DNA of 64,000 nucleotides from Amblyornis subalaris (Eukaryota; Chordata; Aves; Passeriformes; Ptilonorhynchidae): positions 994,956 to 1,058,955 of the forward strand of contig JACAXG010000166.1 in assembly GCA_018881555.1 (NCBI GenBank), read 5' to 3'. Each line of letters starts with the position of its first letter. Position 1 is the stretch's first letter. The position numbers were made by a program, and so were the translations under genes. A model generated the notes under the pieces. The model was not told the origin of the DNA and made no database searches. It saw only the letters and a list, made by a program, of their open reading frames with translations. Below are positions 11,094 to 23,827 of the stretch, in pieces.

Positions 11094-14000
11094 AAATCAG
11101 AAATATCTCAACCCAAGCAAGTTACTGTGCTACAAAAGCATGATAAGAACCACAAAATACAATAACCACCTCAAATATGTATTTCTTCGATTCAGGACAT
11201 AGGTAGGATCACAGGTAACACAATATAGGAAATATTGGTAAATTGGCTAATTGAAGCATATTCAAATTCTTAAAATCAATGGGAGAAGCAAAATCAAGAG
11301 AGCGTTTTCATTTTCCTTCGATCTTCCACACTGACAGAATTAATGGAGCAGCAATAAAAATATCTCAGCTGTCATAGATAACAAAAGGACTTTTACTTAG
11401 CAAGGCCCAGACTATCAACAGAAATCAAGGCTTTGTTTGTCAAACACAAATGGATTGCAAACCACCCCTGGTCTGCTTTTTGTACTGCTGTAGCAAAGGT
11501 TATAGTATTCTGCAGTACTTCACTCCTGTAACATATCCAAGGAGATTATATGAGACAATAATTTATTGTCCTCCATTGTCCATCAGTGGATGCCTGCAAG
11601 GACAGAAATATCTCTGCTATTGCTTTCAAGATCAAACCTCCAGGTGAAATTCAGATTGTACTTACTATCACCACTGATTTCAGAGTTTTCTTGGGGGTGA
11701 TTTTCCATCAATTTCCATCATCGAATTCCATAGATTGCAAGTTTGTATTCAAGACTAACCTTTTATGTACATCACACTAGTGCAAATTGAGACCTTACCA
11801 GCAGCAGTTCCCAACTAAAAGCAGCTGTAGGACAATTGGTTTAATGATTAATGATACTTTTGTATAACAAGAGAGATGACATAGAACAAAGTCAATTCAA
11901 AAAAAACCCTATTCAAATGCCAGTGCTGTATAAACAAAGAACCCTTGGTAAGATCAGGTCTCACCAGAGCACAAACGAAACCATATTCCTGGAATGCCAG
12001 AGCACATACTGGAGATTTTACTTCACCTGTAATATGTGCAAATTTGAGGATCGAAGGTATGTGTTTAAAAGATACTTAAAATTTCTTATGCCACNGAACT
12101 AACTTTCACATACGAGACAGGGAGTCTGTGTGACTGGGAGGGGTTTGTTTAGGTTTCTGCTTAGATTTAAACTAAGAGGGTACCACTGGATTACCATAAA
12201 GCCTGAATAGAAACCTTCACTGACAATTTGGCAGATTTTTGAAACAGGTATGAACGAAATACCAAAGCAAGGGCAGTTCATCTGGGTCTGTGTCAGCAGC
12301 AGAATTTGATGACAGCAGCAAACTGTTCTTCTGGGGAAAGGAGTTTTCTGCGGAGCTCTCATCCTCAAGGTAATACAGGCCTTGCTATTTTTGAAGTCTT
12401 GAATAAGAGGCCAAAGATTTGTTTCCTGTTCTATTAAGACAAATTCATGTTTGTAACACTATAAAATATATTAGGTTCCTGTTAACTTTGCTGACTTAAG
12501 CTAAAGAAATTCCATTTGTTCCTAATACCTTGACATGGTTATGGTCAGTCTAACAAAGAACTGCATTCTCTGTGGCAGCTGCATCTTTCCTTAAGCATTT
12601 TTGAAAACACTATTTTGATAAATGNAGAAATTCGCATCCTGTCAAGAAGGGTTGGAAACAGTAAACAAGAATATGGCTCCCACAGGGCTTCCTAGACAAG
12701 GATTTTTCAGTATCTGTTCTCTGCTAATTCTTTAATATCTGTATTAACACATACATTTTTACTTCTCTCAGGTACCACTACAGAAAAATGCAAGAAATTT
12801 CAGAGAGATATTACAGAACATTGACTACATTCAGTTGAATCCAATAGTGCTCCCTAATGGAAATCAATCCATTTTGCTGACACCTGACTGTTATGAACAA
12901 TATAACATGTTATTGTGGCCGTCATTTAACCATTCTCCTACTTATAATGCTGCATGTCAAATGCCAAATAATGCAGGGCTTCTTACAGAGATGGCATGAC
13001 TCCCATGCAGGCTTCCCTTTTAGTTAAATGCAGAATTTGCACCCAGCTCTGTGTATGCACTCCCCTCTCCTGTCAGCCNGGAAGCAGCTTTGCTGAAAGT
13101 AAAATTCTCCCCACAGTTATTTTGTTTGAAATTAGTCTCCACATAAAATTTTTGTTTTGTTCTGAACGTTGAAATTCCAGTTCCAGCATAAAGATCATTT
13201 TAGGTCTATTAGCTGCTTCCCAAATGCTTTTCTCACTATTCCTCCCAAGTCAGTTTANTGCCCATTAAAGGTGCCAGATTGACCAAGACTTAGGGTTGCT
13301 CTTTATTCCCCAGGAGCACCAGAAGAGGTAATGGCATTGCAAGCTCCTACCTAGAGGTGCCAAACCGTGTCCATCACGACCTGGTGGAAACTAAAGTCAC
13401 TATGGATGGTTTATGTGGCATGAACACGGGGTTGTCAGTCTTCCTGCAGCTATGGCTATGATGTGTCAGATGTACTGCAGACCAGAGGAAAACAAACCAT
13501 TTTTAGCACACAGGCCATACAAACACACCTCTTGCTGTCATCTTGGACCAAGACAGGCAACCCAGCAGTGAAANGCCTTGTATTCCATTACAAGCTCTCT
13601 GAACTAGCCTCGGCCCTGGGAGCAACCCTTGGCTCAGCTTTCCTGCAACACAGCTCAGGAGAAGCTGTCAGATGGGTCATTTATTGTAATGCAAGTCAGC
13701 TTTAACTAGACACAGGCATGTAGAANATCAGCAGGCTTGGCTTTGCTCAAGGGATTCAGAGTTTATCCACGAGCTATCAGCATCGCCTTCTAAACATGTG
13801 GAAGGGGCTGCAAACAGCGATTGCTGCAGTGAAAAATCTGCATGCAGCAAATCACTGTCACAGCCTGCGCTGCCCAGAGAGCTTGTGCAAATCATAGGGA
13901 ATAAAACAAGCTTTACTTAATGCAGGCTACTTCATCATCTGTTTTACACCAAAGCCTTCACGTTACACCTCACTTAGTTTATCTCCTCCTGCTAACAAAG

Positions 14001-15800
14001 AGAAGCAAAGAGAGGAGACGATCGCNGCGAGATACTGCAACAGAACCAGATGGCCCAACTCTCCCAAGCCCTGGCATTGTGTCTCTTTCTGTAACTCTGG
14101 TATTTTTATCTTCTCCCACCCCTTTGGTCCCATCTGCACCTTCCTCTTTCTCCATGTCTGTCACGTTGTTTTTCAGTTCAGCTTCCCCAGGAAGAGATGC
14201 TTATGCTGCCATGTTCCTTACAGAGAACTCAGCAGACAGAAAATGTCCACATTGGACAAAGGGATGGGACTTCTCTGGATTTTATGACAATATGCCTGAG
14301 GAGAGCAGAGATTTCCCAAGACTGCTTTCTAGTAAGGGAAAAGCTCTGTGCTGAGCTTTCATGTGAGCCCCTACAGGAGGGGACTCTGCAGAAATCCCAC
14401 GGATCCTCACAAGCCCTGAACGGGCACAGAAATAGCCCTGAAGGATCTTGTGATCATCTCCCAGGCACTTTGAAGGTGTTTTTGCACAGCTTTTACCCTC
14501 CATCTTTTCCCCACTGTTGCCTGCCCTTTTCCTAGCCAGGCTGGATCTCATCTCTTGTGTAGCTGCTGATCTCCTCCTGCAAAGCCCCTTCTCACACATC
14601 TGCCAAGAACAAAAGGCAGAACAAATGGAATTTTTTTCTCTTTCGTGTCATCCAGCATGTATCATGAAAAAGAAAACCCACATAAAACTATTATTCCACT
14701 GCTTTAACTGCCAGCCAGGGCTGACTTCAGCGGGCAGGTGTCTCTCTGCATCAGTCNGTGATCTGGTAGTCACAGCAAGGGCTATAAAAACCCCCAAATT
14801 TAGTCTTAGTTCCAGTTGCAAAAGTCCTAAAAGTAAAGCAATAAAATAATGTTGGTTTTAGTGGCATGGCAAATAGATTTATAAAGAAGTTTGTTTGTAT
14901 GTTTAAATATATGGTCTGTATTTAAATTTAATTTCTATGAAGTTTCGCCTTTGTGTGAATACTTTTATGTACCAAGAATAGGGTCTCTGACTCTTTAGCC
15001 CTTTTGCTCAGATGTAATTTAGTGTCTTGCTTTTAATCCTCCCTCTGCTTTTATTGCTTTCATTGAACAATAGGGAAGCCCACTTGTAGTTAATTTACCA
15101 CCTGAAGACACTAAATAAAAGTTGCAGGGCCTCATTTATTAAATCACTCCCTAAGACTGGAAACACTAGGCATCCAGTCAAGGCCATGTTTTTATTAAAT
15201 ATTTTCATCAGTGAAATTAGAGCATTTGTCCAAACAAACATGAGGGAATCCAACATAAACCAGCTTATTTATTGGTGATGGTGTTAAGTGAGGTTGGTGG
15301 TGCTGACCCTTGTATAATTGTCCAAAGCACATTATTACATTATTTTCATTCTCAATATTATTTTAGCAGACTTTCTGGCAAGTTGTCTGTTATGTGCTAT
15401 TTCCATTATNGTCTACCTTTTACTGGAGCATTTTGGCACTCTCAGAGTAAAGTTAGAGGAAGAAAATAAACTNGTCCAAAGGGAAGTATCCCATGCTCTG
15501 TGTGCTCCAGCTTGCTCCAGGGTCTGCTGCTGACCAAACACCATTTCCCACAGTAACCCCCACACTCAGCTCATGAGGTCAGTGCTGTTTCAGGTGCATT
15601 CTCTGCCTTTCTGGGCAGACCAGTCCCTTTGTTCCCATAAAGAACAGAGACTGTACACCAAGCAGAACCTACATCAGCTGGAAGTTCTCTATTTACACAA
15701 AATCTGAAATTTATACTTCTTAATCTCCAGCACAGGACTTTTAGCGTCTGCAGATGTCACTATCGTGGTTTTTAAGTGCAGGATCTCTCNTATCTCTTAC
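11094..15800. other. Presumed intron, includes a less AT-rich block
   Basis: No supported exon. Roughly 13300-14700 is noticeably less AT-rich than its surroundings and contains several overlapping chance ORFs (for example 13920-14354 plus). None shows a recognisable domain. A strong plus-strand acceptor at about 12771 is followed by 75 open codons. It lacks a matching gene on that strand and is treated as chance. AATAAA motifs occur near 13899 and 14838. Confidence 0.4.
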
Positions 15801-15835
15801 CTGGTCAGCTCCTGCTTATCCTGATGATGTGTGGC
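15801..15835 (-). CDS. Candidate short exon (35 nt), minus strand
   Basis: Weak candidate. The donor is ideal (GACCAG/GTAAGAG) and the acceptor is good (CAAGTCCTTGTGCTAACAG). Only one frame is open, reading ATHHQDKQELT plus two bases (AG). Those two bases would be completed to an Arg codon by the first G of the 8104-8233 exon, so the phases fit. Short segments like this arise often by chance. Confidence 0.3.
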
Positions 15836-17002
15836 CTGTTAGCACAAGGACTTGGGATGGTGGATAAAGGGTCTTTTCTTCGGCTGCAAAAAATTCAGAA
15901 GATATGTACTGAACAGAGCTGATTGATAAGGAGAATATTTTGGTCTACATGAGATTTTGACATTTTNAAATTTACTTCTCTTCTAATTCATAACAAATAA
16001 TATTTTTAGATGTCCCAGAAAACAGATGATCTGTATAACTTTCCCTTTGGACAAATATTAACACACGGTTTCCAAAATTAATTTGTTCCCTCAAACCTCA
16101 GCAGCTGCTGACTGAAAAGGCTTTGTTCCTTAAAATATGATTTGGCATAACATAACCTAACAGCATACTCTAGTCTATTATTAAGGTTGAATTGTCAAAT
16201 GAATTGTGTCAATGTAAATTAAGTGCTGGGTTTATACTTTTTTCCCTTAGAAAAAATTTCCACCCNTCTCCAAACTTTCTCATGAATTCAGAAGAGATAT
16301 TTTTCAAAGACATTGTAGTTATTGTTTACGAAACGTCAAAGTTTCCTGCAAAACACTTCGACATTTTTCTAACATCTCTTTTTTCAAGCTGAGTACAAGA
16401 AATACTGCTGAGCTCCTCGTTCTGTTATCTCAGATTCATCTCTCTGACAGCATGGAGAATAGCTCCACAAGAAACAAGTGCTTTCCCAGCTCACTGGATA
16501 TACAGCAAATACCAACGATCAAGTGGCAATAATGTGCCCATCAGTCCCAAGCAATTTTTTAGCAGCATTGGCAATTAGACATTGTTACATACAAAAATTT
16601 CTGCCAGGCTCCATATAGCTTGTTATAAATGAGAGTAAGCANTTATCCCTTTGACTAAAGGTCAGTATAATGCAACCAAATTATTCTGCATCTCTCGTGG
16701 GGATGAACATGTCCAGAACCCTCAGCCTGGAAAAGGTTTGTGTGATCCATGTCCAGTGACCTAGCACAAGTGTTGTGTCTGCTTTCACAGAAGCACTCAT
16801 CCCTGGGAATGCTGGTACAGGGGGGAATGCTCCAGGTGCTAACAAATAGATTTGACTGAGTCTCTTAAAGCAGAGCAGGCCTTGCTCACACCCTCCTGCA
16901 GATAAATAAATGTGGGAAGCAGTGAAATAAAGCCTAAGAGGAGAAGGCCTCAAAATGCTGAAGTTCAGTCACAGGGGAGGACAGTCGGACTGTACCACTC
17001 AC

Positions 17003-17049
17003 TTTGGTTATGAATAAGTCATGATTTTGCAGATGTACTGAAGATGCCC
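17003..17049 (-). CDS. Candidate short exon (47 nt), minus strand
   Basis: The acceptor TGTCCCTTAGCTCTATGCAG and donor ACCAAA/GTGAGTGG flank a segment open in one frame. It reads ASSVHLQNHDLFITK after two leading bases and ends on a codon boundary. That phase allows joining to the candidate at 15801-15835. No family was recognised, and a pseudo-exon is a realistic alternative. Confidence 0.3.
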
Positions 17050-17174
17050 CTGCATAGAGCTAAGGGACATCTCACGAGATAGAGGAAATTTTATNCCTCA
17101 TAAATGTACAAATACAGCGTTTAAAAAAACCTCTTCGAGAGGGTTAAAACCACACAGAAGCATCTCAGTAGTAA

Positions 17175-17460
17175 CAGAATCATAGAATTGCCTGGATTGG
17201 AAGGGACCATAAGCACCATCTCATTCCACCCCNTGCCATGGCCAGGGACACCTTCCACTAGACCAGGTTGCTCCAAACCCNGTCCAACCTGGTCTTGAAC
17301 ACTTCCAGGGATGGGGCAGCCACAGCTTCTCTGGGAAACCTGTGCCAGGCCCTCACCACCCTCACGGCCAAGAATTTCTTCCCAATATCCCATCTAATCC
17401 TGCCCTCTGACAGTGGAAAGCCATTCCCCCGTGTCCTGTCACTCCAGGCCCTTGCAATGT
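17175..17460 (-). mobile_element. CR1 LINE 3' region, about 285 bp
   Basis: Begins CAGAATCATAGAATTGCCTG and GATTGGAAGGGACC. It contains CAGGGACACCTTCCACTAGA, CTTGAACACTTCCAGGGATG, AGCCACAGCTTCTCTGGGAA and GGCCAAGAATTTCTTCCCAA, ending near CAGGCCCTTGCAATG. The orientation is minus, with the 3' end at the left, and it is 5'-truncated. Two Ns fall inside. Confidence 0.92.
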
Positions 17461-17810
17461 GATGTCCCTTCCTTATTGGTTTGGCTATCTTTCATTTTCA
17501 ATCTCTTGTATAATAGATTTTTTCAACTTTATCTTTCTGGCTTCTAAATTATGTGCCTCAGCTGAAAGCCAGCACTTTCTTGATTTCTGCAGTCTAAAAA
17601 CCGATATTACATGTACATCACCACATAAATATGTATACATATAAACTCATTCATATATATTTGTGCCATGAAAAAAAATCCAANGCTTTAAAATTTTAAC
17701 ACTGACTATAGGAACACTGCAATGAAAAGTGTTGAAAGAAAAACAGTCAAATATTAACAGTGGTATTTGAGCAAACTCATGCAAGCTAAAAAATGGATGT
17801 TAATACAAAC

Positions 17811-17849
17811 CTCTATTTTGTTTGCACCAAAGCTCTGCCAATATGACAT
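17811..17849 (-). CDS. Candidate short exon (39 nt), minus strand
   Basis: A very strong pyrimidine-rich acceptor (ATTTTTTTCTTTCCATTTTAG) is followed by 39 nt and a moderate donor (GAG/GTTTGT). Two frames are open, reading MSYWQSFGANKIE or VILAELWCKQNR. The frame therefore cannot be fixed from this segment alone. Confidence 0.22.
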
Positions 17850-19667
17850 CTAAAATGGAAAGAAAAAAATAAATGTTTAGTAGACCACCTGGCGGTAGCA
17901 ATAGTTGGTTTTCTTAATATAAATGGCAGTAGTTTTATTGATACAAGTTCTTAATATCCTCTATACAATCTTATTAAAAAGCACATCTCAATTAGAGAGG
18001 ATAATGGGATNGTAAAGATGCTTATAAGGAATCTGGTTTACCAACATGCTCTTATTACAATTAGCATTTATTTTGTCATTACAGNTCTATCTAATATATT
18101 ATTGAACCTGTCCGCCTACATTTTGGTTCAGTTATTTATGGCCAGTATTTGTTATGCCAAATTTGAGTTTAAAACTTAATCTTAAAACAACTGTGACTTA
18201 ATATTTTCATGCAAGTCTAGCAGGAAGTCTTGTAGGCTTAAACATCAACCGGNTAAGTGCTCAACACCTTCTGCCCTTCAGGGTAAAGACCAATGTCTTT
18301 GCCCAAATTTGTGAAGCCCTCCCACATATCGCATATCTCAGAAATAAAAATAATAGAACAAGTTATGACTTTACCTTTTCACTTTGTGGGATGAACAGTA
18401 ATTAAACTAAGGATTTCTTAATTAGAATACTGTTTCCCGTGTGTTTTTGAAAAACTAAACAAGCAAACATTATTTGTATCTGCTTCTAGCAGAAATTTTA
18501 TTCTAGCAGAAATAATACATTTCTAAACCATTTTAATAAATTACCATTAACTCAATTTTTCCACATATGAACAAAAAAGAGATATTCTCTTCATGAGCAT
18601 AGAGCCATCACAGTCCAATTCAGTAATAACAGCAATTTCATACTGATATGAATTTGTTTAAAAGGTGACCTAGACAATGAAGCAAGTATAATTAAATTGG
18701 AAACAGCTAATTTAATAAAGTACTGATGTCAAAAGTAATAATCAGAGGAAATTTTAGTGCAACACTCATCTGCAGAAAGGATCATTTTAAAATAATGGCA
18801 TGCTTATATGAAGAAATTTAAAACATAAAATGTCTGATGATGGTTGATTGAAAAATAAAACAAAAAGGGGNTTATGTTAATAGATTTCAAAAAGAGTAAA
18901 AAAAAAAGACACAGAATTGCTATCATTAATATGTTACTACTGGTTTATAGAACAAAGCACAGTGAATTTGATTAAAATCTCGGCTTCCTGGCTTGAAATG
19001 ATTAAGTACAATTAAGTTTCACCCAACTTGAGCATTTAAAAAGTGCTCTACGAAACAGGTATTATATTTTCCAGAAGACAACTGTCACTGCACAGGCATT
19101 CAGGGTGCCAACTATTCCCATTGTGCATGAGGAGAAACTCAGCTAACTCCCAAAGCTGCACTTCATCTGCTCACAACACGGAGGGTAAGCTCCCAATGCC
19201 CCTTGCATTTGTTTCTGCAGAAAATCAAGACTAGTTTAATATTGACTCAGTTGCTTGTTCCTCTGGCCCAGCACACTCGATGAGCTGAGCTCACTACGAA
19301 AAACACCCAGCAGAGCTCTACACCAAAGGTCGGGTTCCTCTGCCCACTCTTCAACCGCAAGGGTGAAGTTCACCTGTCCAGCTCACAGTGCTATTTTCAA
19401 TCAGCTTCTGACTGATCCAAGGCAGGAGAATGAGACCCTACTTGACCCTAAAAAGTCTCAGGCCACTCCAGTACAAATGTAGTGTATGCAGCCTAACCAT
19501 TTATTTTTATAAAAAACCTGTATAAAAATCCTTCCAAAAAATTAGTTCATATATGAACTAGTTCATGTATGTGCACACATATGGGAGAAATATTCCTTTT
19601 GTTCTGTCATATGGTGAACAGTCTATTTAAAGTAAGTAGCTGAACTATCTGTAAAGAAAGATCTTAC

Positions 19668-19738
19668 ATACTCGACCTGTTCCAAGTTTGAAACTTGCAT
19701 CAAGTAATAGTCCCAGAAGGCAAAAACAATGAGCTGTT
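19668..19738 (-). CDS. Candidate exon (about 71 nt), minus strand
   Basis: A GTAAGATC donor (GAGTAT/GTAAG) closes a segment that begins after GGTTAG or, 5 nt later, after AACAG. One frame gives LIVFAFWDYYLMQVSNLEQV followed by EY and ends on a codon boundary. A second frame (LLLDASFKLGTGRV) is also open, so the frame is ambiguous. The acceptor is only moderate. Confidence 0.22.
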
Positions 19739-22225
19739 CTAACCAAGGATCAGAATGAATTAGGCTGGTGTGAACGATGCAGAGCCCACAAACAAGCAGG
19801 TATCATTTCCCCGTTTAAAAATTGCAGAAACCCAGATGGATTTTGCCTTGCACACCACAGGTAACAAGCACCACCTCGGGTCTGACAGCCAGCACTGCTG
19901 ACTAGGCAATGAGAGGAAGAACCATGGCAGAGCTCGGTTCTCAGTTCCCNCACTGAGCAGAAACACTGGAAACCGGAAAAATCACTGCCTGACTTGTCAG
20001 CTGAGCCAATTGGAGCTGGAAGTCCCAGAGAAGGAAAAATATGGAAGCCCACGGTGTCATTTTTCCAGAGTCACTTTTTCTGACTACAACCACACTGTAA
20101 TTTGTCAGTCAGAGTCTCTCGGTCCCACATAGATCTTGTTTCCCTGGAGACAAGTCTTCTAAATAGCAGCACAAAACACCAACCAGATTGAAAGAGTAAT
20201 TCAATTAAAGAAAAAAACCCATCTTGTTACACTGGGGGTCTGTGCTAGGAAATGCTTCTGGAACATGTATTTCTGGCTTCCCGAAAAGCATGTCTGGGTT
20301 TTTTAAATTTATTTATTATTTCTTACCCACTTCTTTGTCATAGGCANGGATAAACACAGTAAGATTTTAGCTGATAATTCGATTATACCGATGTTTGCTA
20401 TCTTTTATTATTGGCTAATAACTTGGATCACTGCTATTTTTCAACCTTTACGTAATTTAGCTTTTTTACAAATTCTTGACAATTCATATAATATTGTTCC
20501 TGCTGTTTGAATGAGATACTTTTAGAGGACAACAAAGCTAAATAATAGTTAATCNTCATGACTTACTTTTCAGACCAGACCCTGACAAAGAACACTGTTG
20601 GACTAGAAAGATGTTGGATCAAGAGATCCCCAGCCCACAATTCACTCTCAGAAATTCTATNAAGTATGAATTTTGAGAAAATTAGTGACTTCTTATCATG
20701 TGATGCAATTCAAACACAATTTTTTAAAAATATATAATATCCATATGTAGATAGCATTCCCAATGGCACCTTTAAAGAGCATTTTTTTTATGAAGGAAAA
20801 GATGGATATCCTCATGCTTAAAATACAGCTCTTTGGAATTTCAACCCACATTAATAAAAGCTCAATTTTTCACTTCCAGTCAGCTTTGCAGCAGTTAGTG
20901 ACGGAAAGAAAACAGTAAATCACTTCCAGGCACTATTACTTGCAGCAATGATAGGCTGTTTCAATAAGTTAAATTTCAANTGCCATAAAAAGAGAGTAAT
21001 TAAACCTCTGTTTTCTTTACACCTTCAAGTACAATTTTCTCCTCTACCTGTAATGTTAGCAAACTAACTTCCAAGTTCCCAAGCAGATTTCCAAATGCAT
21101 CTAAAGAAACACCAAATATTTGGAAGATTTTCCCCTTCTTGCAGCAGACTAAAATGAAGAAATAACTTCACTGCTGTGCTGAGTGGCTCCTGATCAATAT
21201 AGATCATGATTTATCACTGAAAAATTAGGGAAATGTCAACTATTTCTTCTGTATTGTAGCAGAGCAGATCACACAGAGGGAAGAAACCTGTCACTTCATT
21301 GGCTTTTGAATAGTAGAAAGAGATAGTATTACATGGCTTTGTTATTCCAGTATTTATGGGGAGACATAAACCTCTGTAAGAAGTGGTTTCCTTCAAAGAT
21401 ACTGTCAAGACAACAGAAGAAAATTAGTACCTAACCTTGCAAAGAAAAAAGTAATACTTAATGCCACCTGAATATCTTCTTTACATGACTGGGCTGCAGG
21501 TCTTCAAAGAAAATTTAGTACACTGAAAGGTTAAAACTTTGTACAATGCCTAGCCCAAAGCAAATTACAGCTATAGGTGAGGATTTATGTATTGTTCAGT
21601 TTAAATTGCTNAAATGAAGTATTTGGTATCCTGAAGTTGGGATAATTTGTTATTACTGAAATAAAATTTAGAAAATTGCAGAATTATGACAAGTCTTGTG
21701 TCAGGTGTTTAGTAGAGGACAACATATATAATGCAAACAATTTGTCTAGTAACTGCAATACTCACATTTATCACTTCAACACAAAGAAACATAAGTTCAC
21801 CCATGTGTTGTACCTGAGTTTATTAAACCTACGTTCAATAGATTAATAGGACCCGACTTCAGCCTTTAAAAATTACCTAATTATTCTTCCTACAAATGCT
21901 GATCTCCAGAAATAGTATTTTTACGAAGAAATTAGTTCTACTATTTTTATCATACAAAAGTATGACAAATTATTCTTGAAAACATTAAATTACTTCAAAG
22001 CATTGGGGGGTGGGGTACTTTGTTTTAACTGAACACAAAGGATATTAGATATCCATTACGATTAATACCTTACAGATTTGTCAACCAGAGCAGCAGTGAC
22101 CAACACAGTAAATGGCAGAGTAGATGACTAAAACTGGTGGGACCTGATCTGACATAAGGAAGTTGAACTAGAATGGTTAAACAAATAATTCTCATGGAAG
22201 TTTTCCTGTACAATCTTCAACTCAC

Positions 22226-22266
22226 CAAATTTAGATGCAGAAATCTATCCCTTTGGCCTCTATTGT
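22226..22266 (-). CDS. Candidate short exon (41 nt), minus strand
   Basis: The acceptor CCACGTGACTTTTCAG and donor AATTTG/GTGAGTTG flank a segment open in one frame. It reads NRGQRDRFLHLNL after two leading bases and ends on a codon boundary. The splice sites are good, but the length is within the range of chance pseudo-exons. Confidence 0.25.
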
Positions 22267-23505
22267 CTGAAAAGTCACGTGGGCCTGGAAACTCAGTGGT
22301 AACTCACTGAACCTCTGTGAGCTCAATTAGCATCAGGATCAGCATCTTTTCCCCAGCTGACGGCACAAGAAGCTGTCGAGAAAAGCACTCTCCCTCCTGG
22401 CAGTAATTTCTTTTGGAGTGCATTTATTCTTTCAAAAAAGACACCAAAGAGACAGCCAGTATATTACAGAGCTGCAAGAAGAAGCAATCTATCTTAATAG
22501 CTGGGAAAGTTGTGAGCAAAAGAAAAAGCCTGGTTTTTGAACCCTCCTCTAAGATCTTTTCAGTTATTTTATGGTGCAACACAATCGAACTAGGTAATTG
22601 TTAACCATTATTCCAACTTCATATACAATATAATTTTTTTTTTTTTAAATCATTCTATCATAAGGGTGAAAAATGAAAGGAGATGGNACTGTATTGCATA
22701 AAACCTGAAGAATCTCTTTTTACCATTACCTAAGATGGTGATTTTTAGTGGTAGGAAGATGAAAGTCCTCACAACTACAGGTTCTGATCATCTGCTTGTG
22801 GTTTATATTCTACTGTAACATTTTAAATTGCTAGTGTCGTAATTTATACATCCTGACTTTGCTTAAAATTGCTAGATGTAGCAGTTTACAGATTTTTATA
22901 TTACAAATAATCGTTTTTGACCCAAAAAGTTTAAATAAACGCCATACTCCATTTGGAAAGAAGTGCTTAGCTATTTTTACCTAAAAAAAAAAAATGCAAA
23001 ACACTTAATACTGAGATCAGCATTGGTCGAGTAGAATTAAACAAATTCACAAAGTACCACCATGAAACAGTGCAAAAAAGAACTCTTCTTGTAATAGTCT
23101 TTGGAAACAAGAAAAAAAATCTTCCTGATCTATACAGACTAAAGATCCATTGGGTGAAGAACAGTGTTAATTAATATTTACAATTCTGGATGATTTTTAC
23201 CAACCTGAACAACAGTGAGATTCAATTCTCACCTCCACTGACATCTAAAACGTGTGCTGGGAACATTCTGGCATAATCCATAAGCTGTTGAACAAACATG
23301 CCCTAAGACAAGTCCTGAGAGATGTCTATGCAGGAAAGAATCCTCTTTCTTTTAGCAAAGGATGACTAAAATGGGTTCGGAGGATTTCTTATTTCTGCCC
23401 CCTCCTCTCTATTCACATAATTCCTTTCGAATGATAAAGCTGAACCTTAACTCATGTTGACTCAACTCATCAGTTAGTGGATCTGAGAGAGGACCTTACC
23501 TCCCC

Positions 23506-23827
23506 TCAGCCTTGCCTGTCATTTTCACTAAATCTTCACTTTCTTCCACACTGAGACTGATCATCACAAAGAAAAAAAAAAAGGAAAAAAAAAAACAAAA
23601 TTTAAGGTAATCAATTTCAATCTGCCTTGAATGAAGCCCAGTAGCAGCATCCTGCTTATGGGTCTATCAGCCTTGCCTGTCATTTTCACTAAATCTTCAC
23701 TTTCTTCCACACTGAGACTGATCATCACAAAGAAAAAAAAAAAGGAAAAAAAGAAACAAAATTTAAGGTAATCAATTTCAATCTGCCTTGAATGAAGCCC
23801 AGTAGCAGCANCCTGCTTATGGGTCTA
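23506..23827. repeat. 161-bp near-perfect tandem duplication (two copies)
   Basis: Unit 1 is 23506-23666 and unit 2 is 23667-23827. Both begin TCAGCCTTGCCTGTCATTTT. They run through an internal A-rich tract (11 A, GG, about 11 A) and end GGGTCTA. Between copies I see one A-to-G change in the second A-run and one N in copy 2. There is no length difference. The sequence resumes with TCAG at 23828. The near identity points to a very recent duplication or an assembly artefact. No coding content is evident. Confidence 0.93.

Larger units (their letters stand above)
17850..23505. other. Presumed intron, mostly featureless
   Basis: AT-rich sequence between candidate exons. An 18-bp perfect palindrome lies at 19543-19560. 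A minus-strand ORF at 19750-20052 has no recognisable content. No mobile element was recognised. Confidence 0.4.

Noticed and set aside
12298..12370. Plus-strand segment reading AEFDDSSKLFFWGKEFSAEL between a possible acceptor and GTAATA
   Set aside because: The acceptor is moderate, a second frame is also open, and no neighbouring plus-strand exon supports it.
12772..12999. 75 open plus-strand codons after a strong CTCTCAG acceptor
   Set aside because: No recognisable protein and no supporting plus-strand exons. An open run of this length is expected by chance in 64 kb.
13920..14354. Plus-strand ORF of 144 codons
   Set aside because: Sits in a less AT-rich block where stops are rarer. Serine/proline-rich, with no recognisable domain, and overlapping frames on both strands are equally open.
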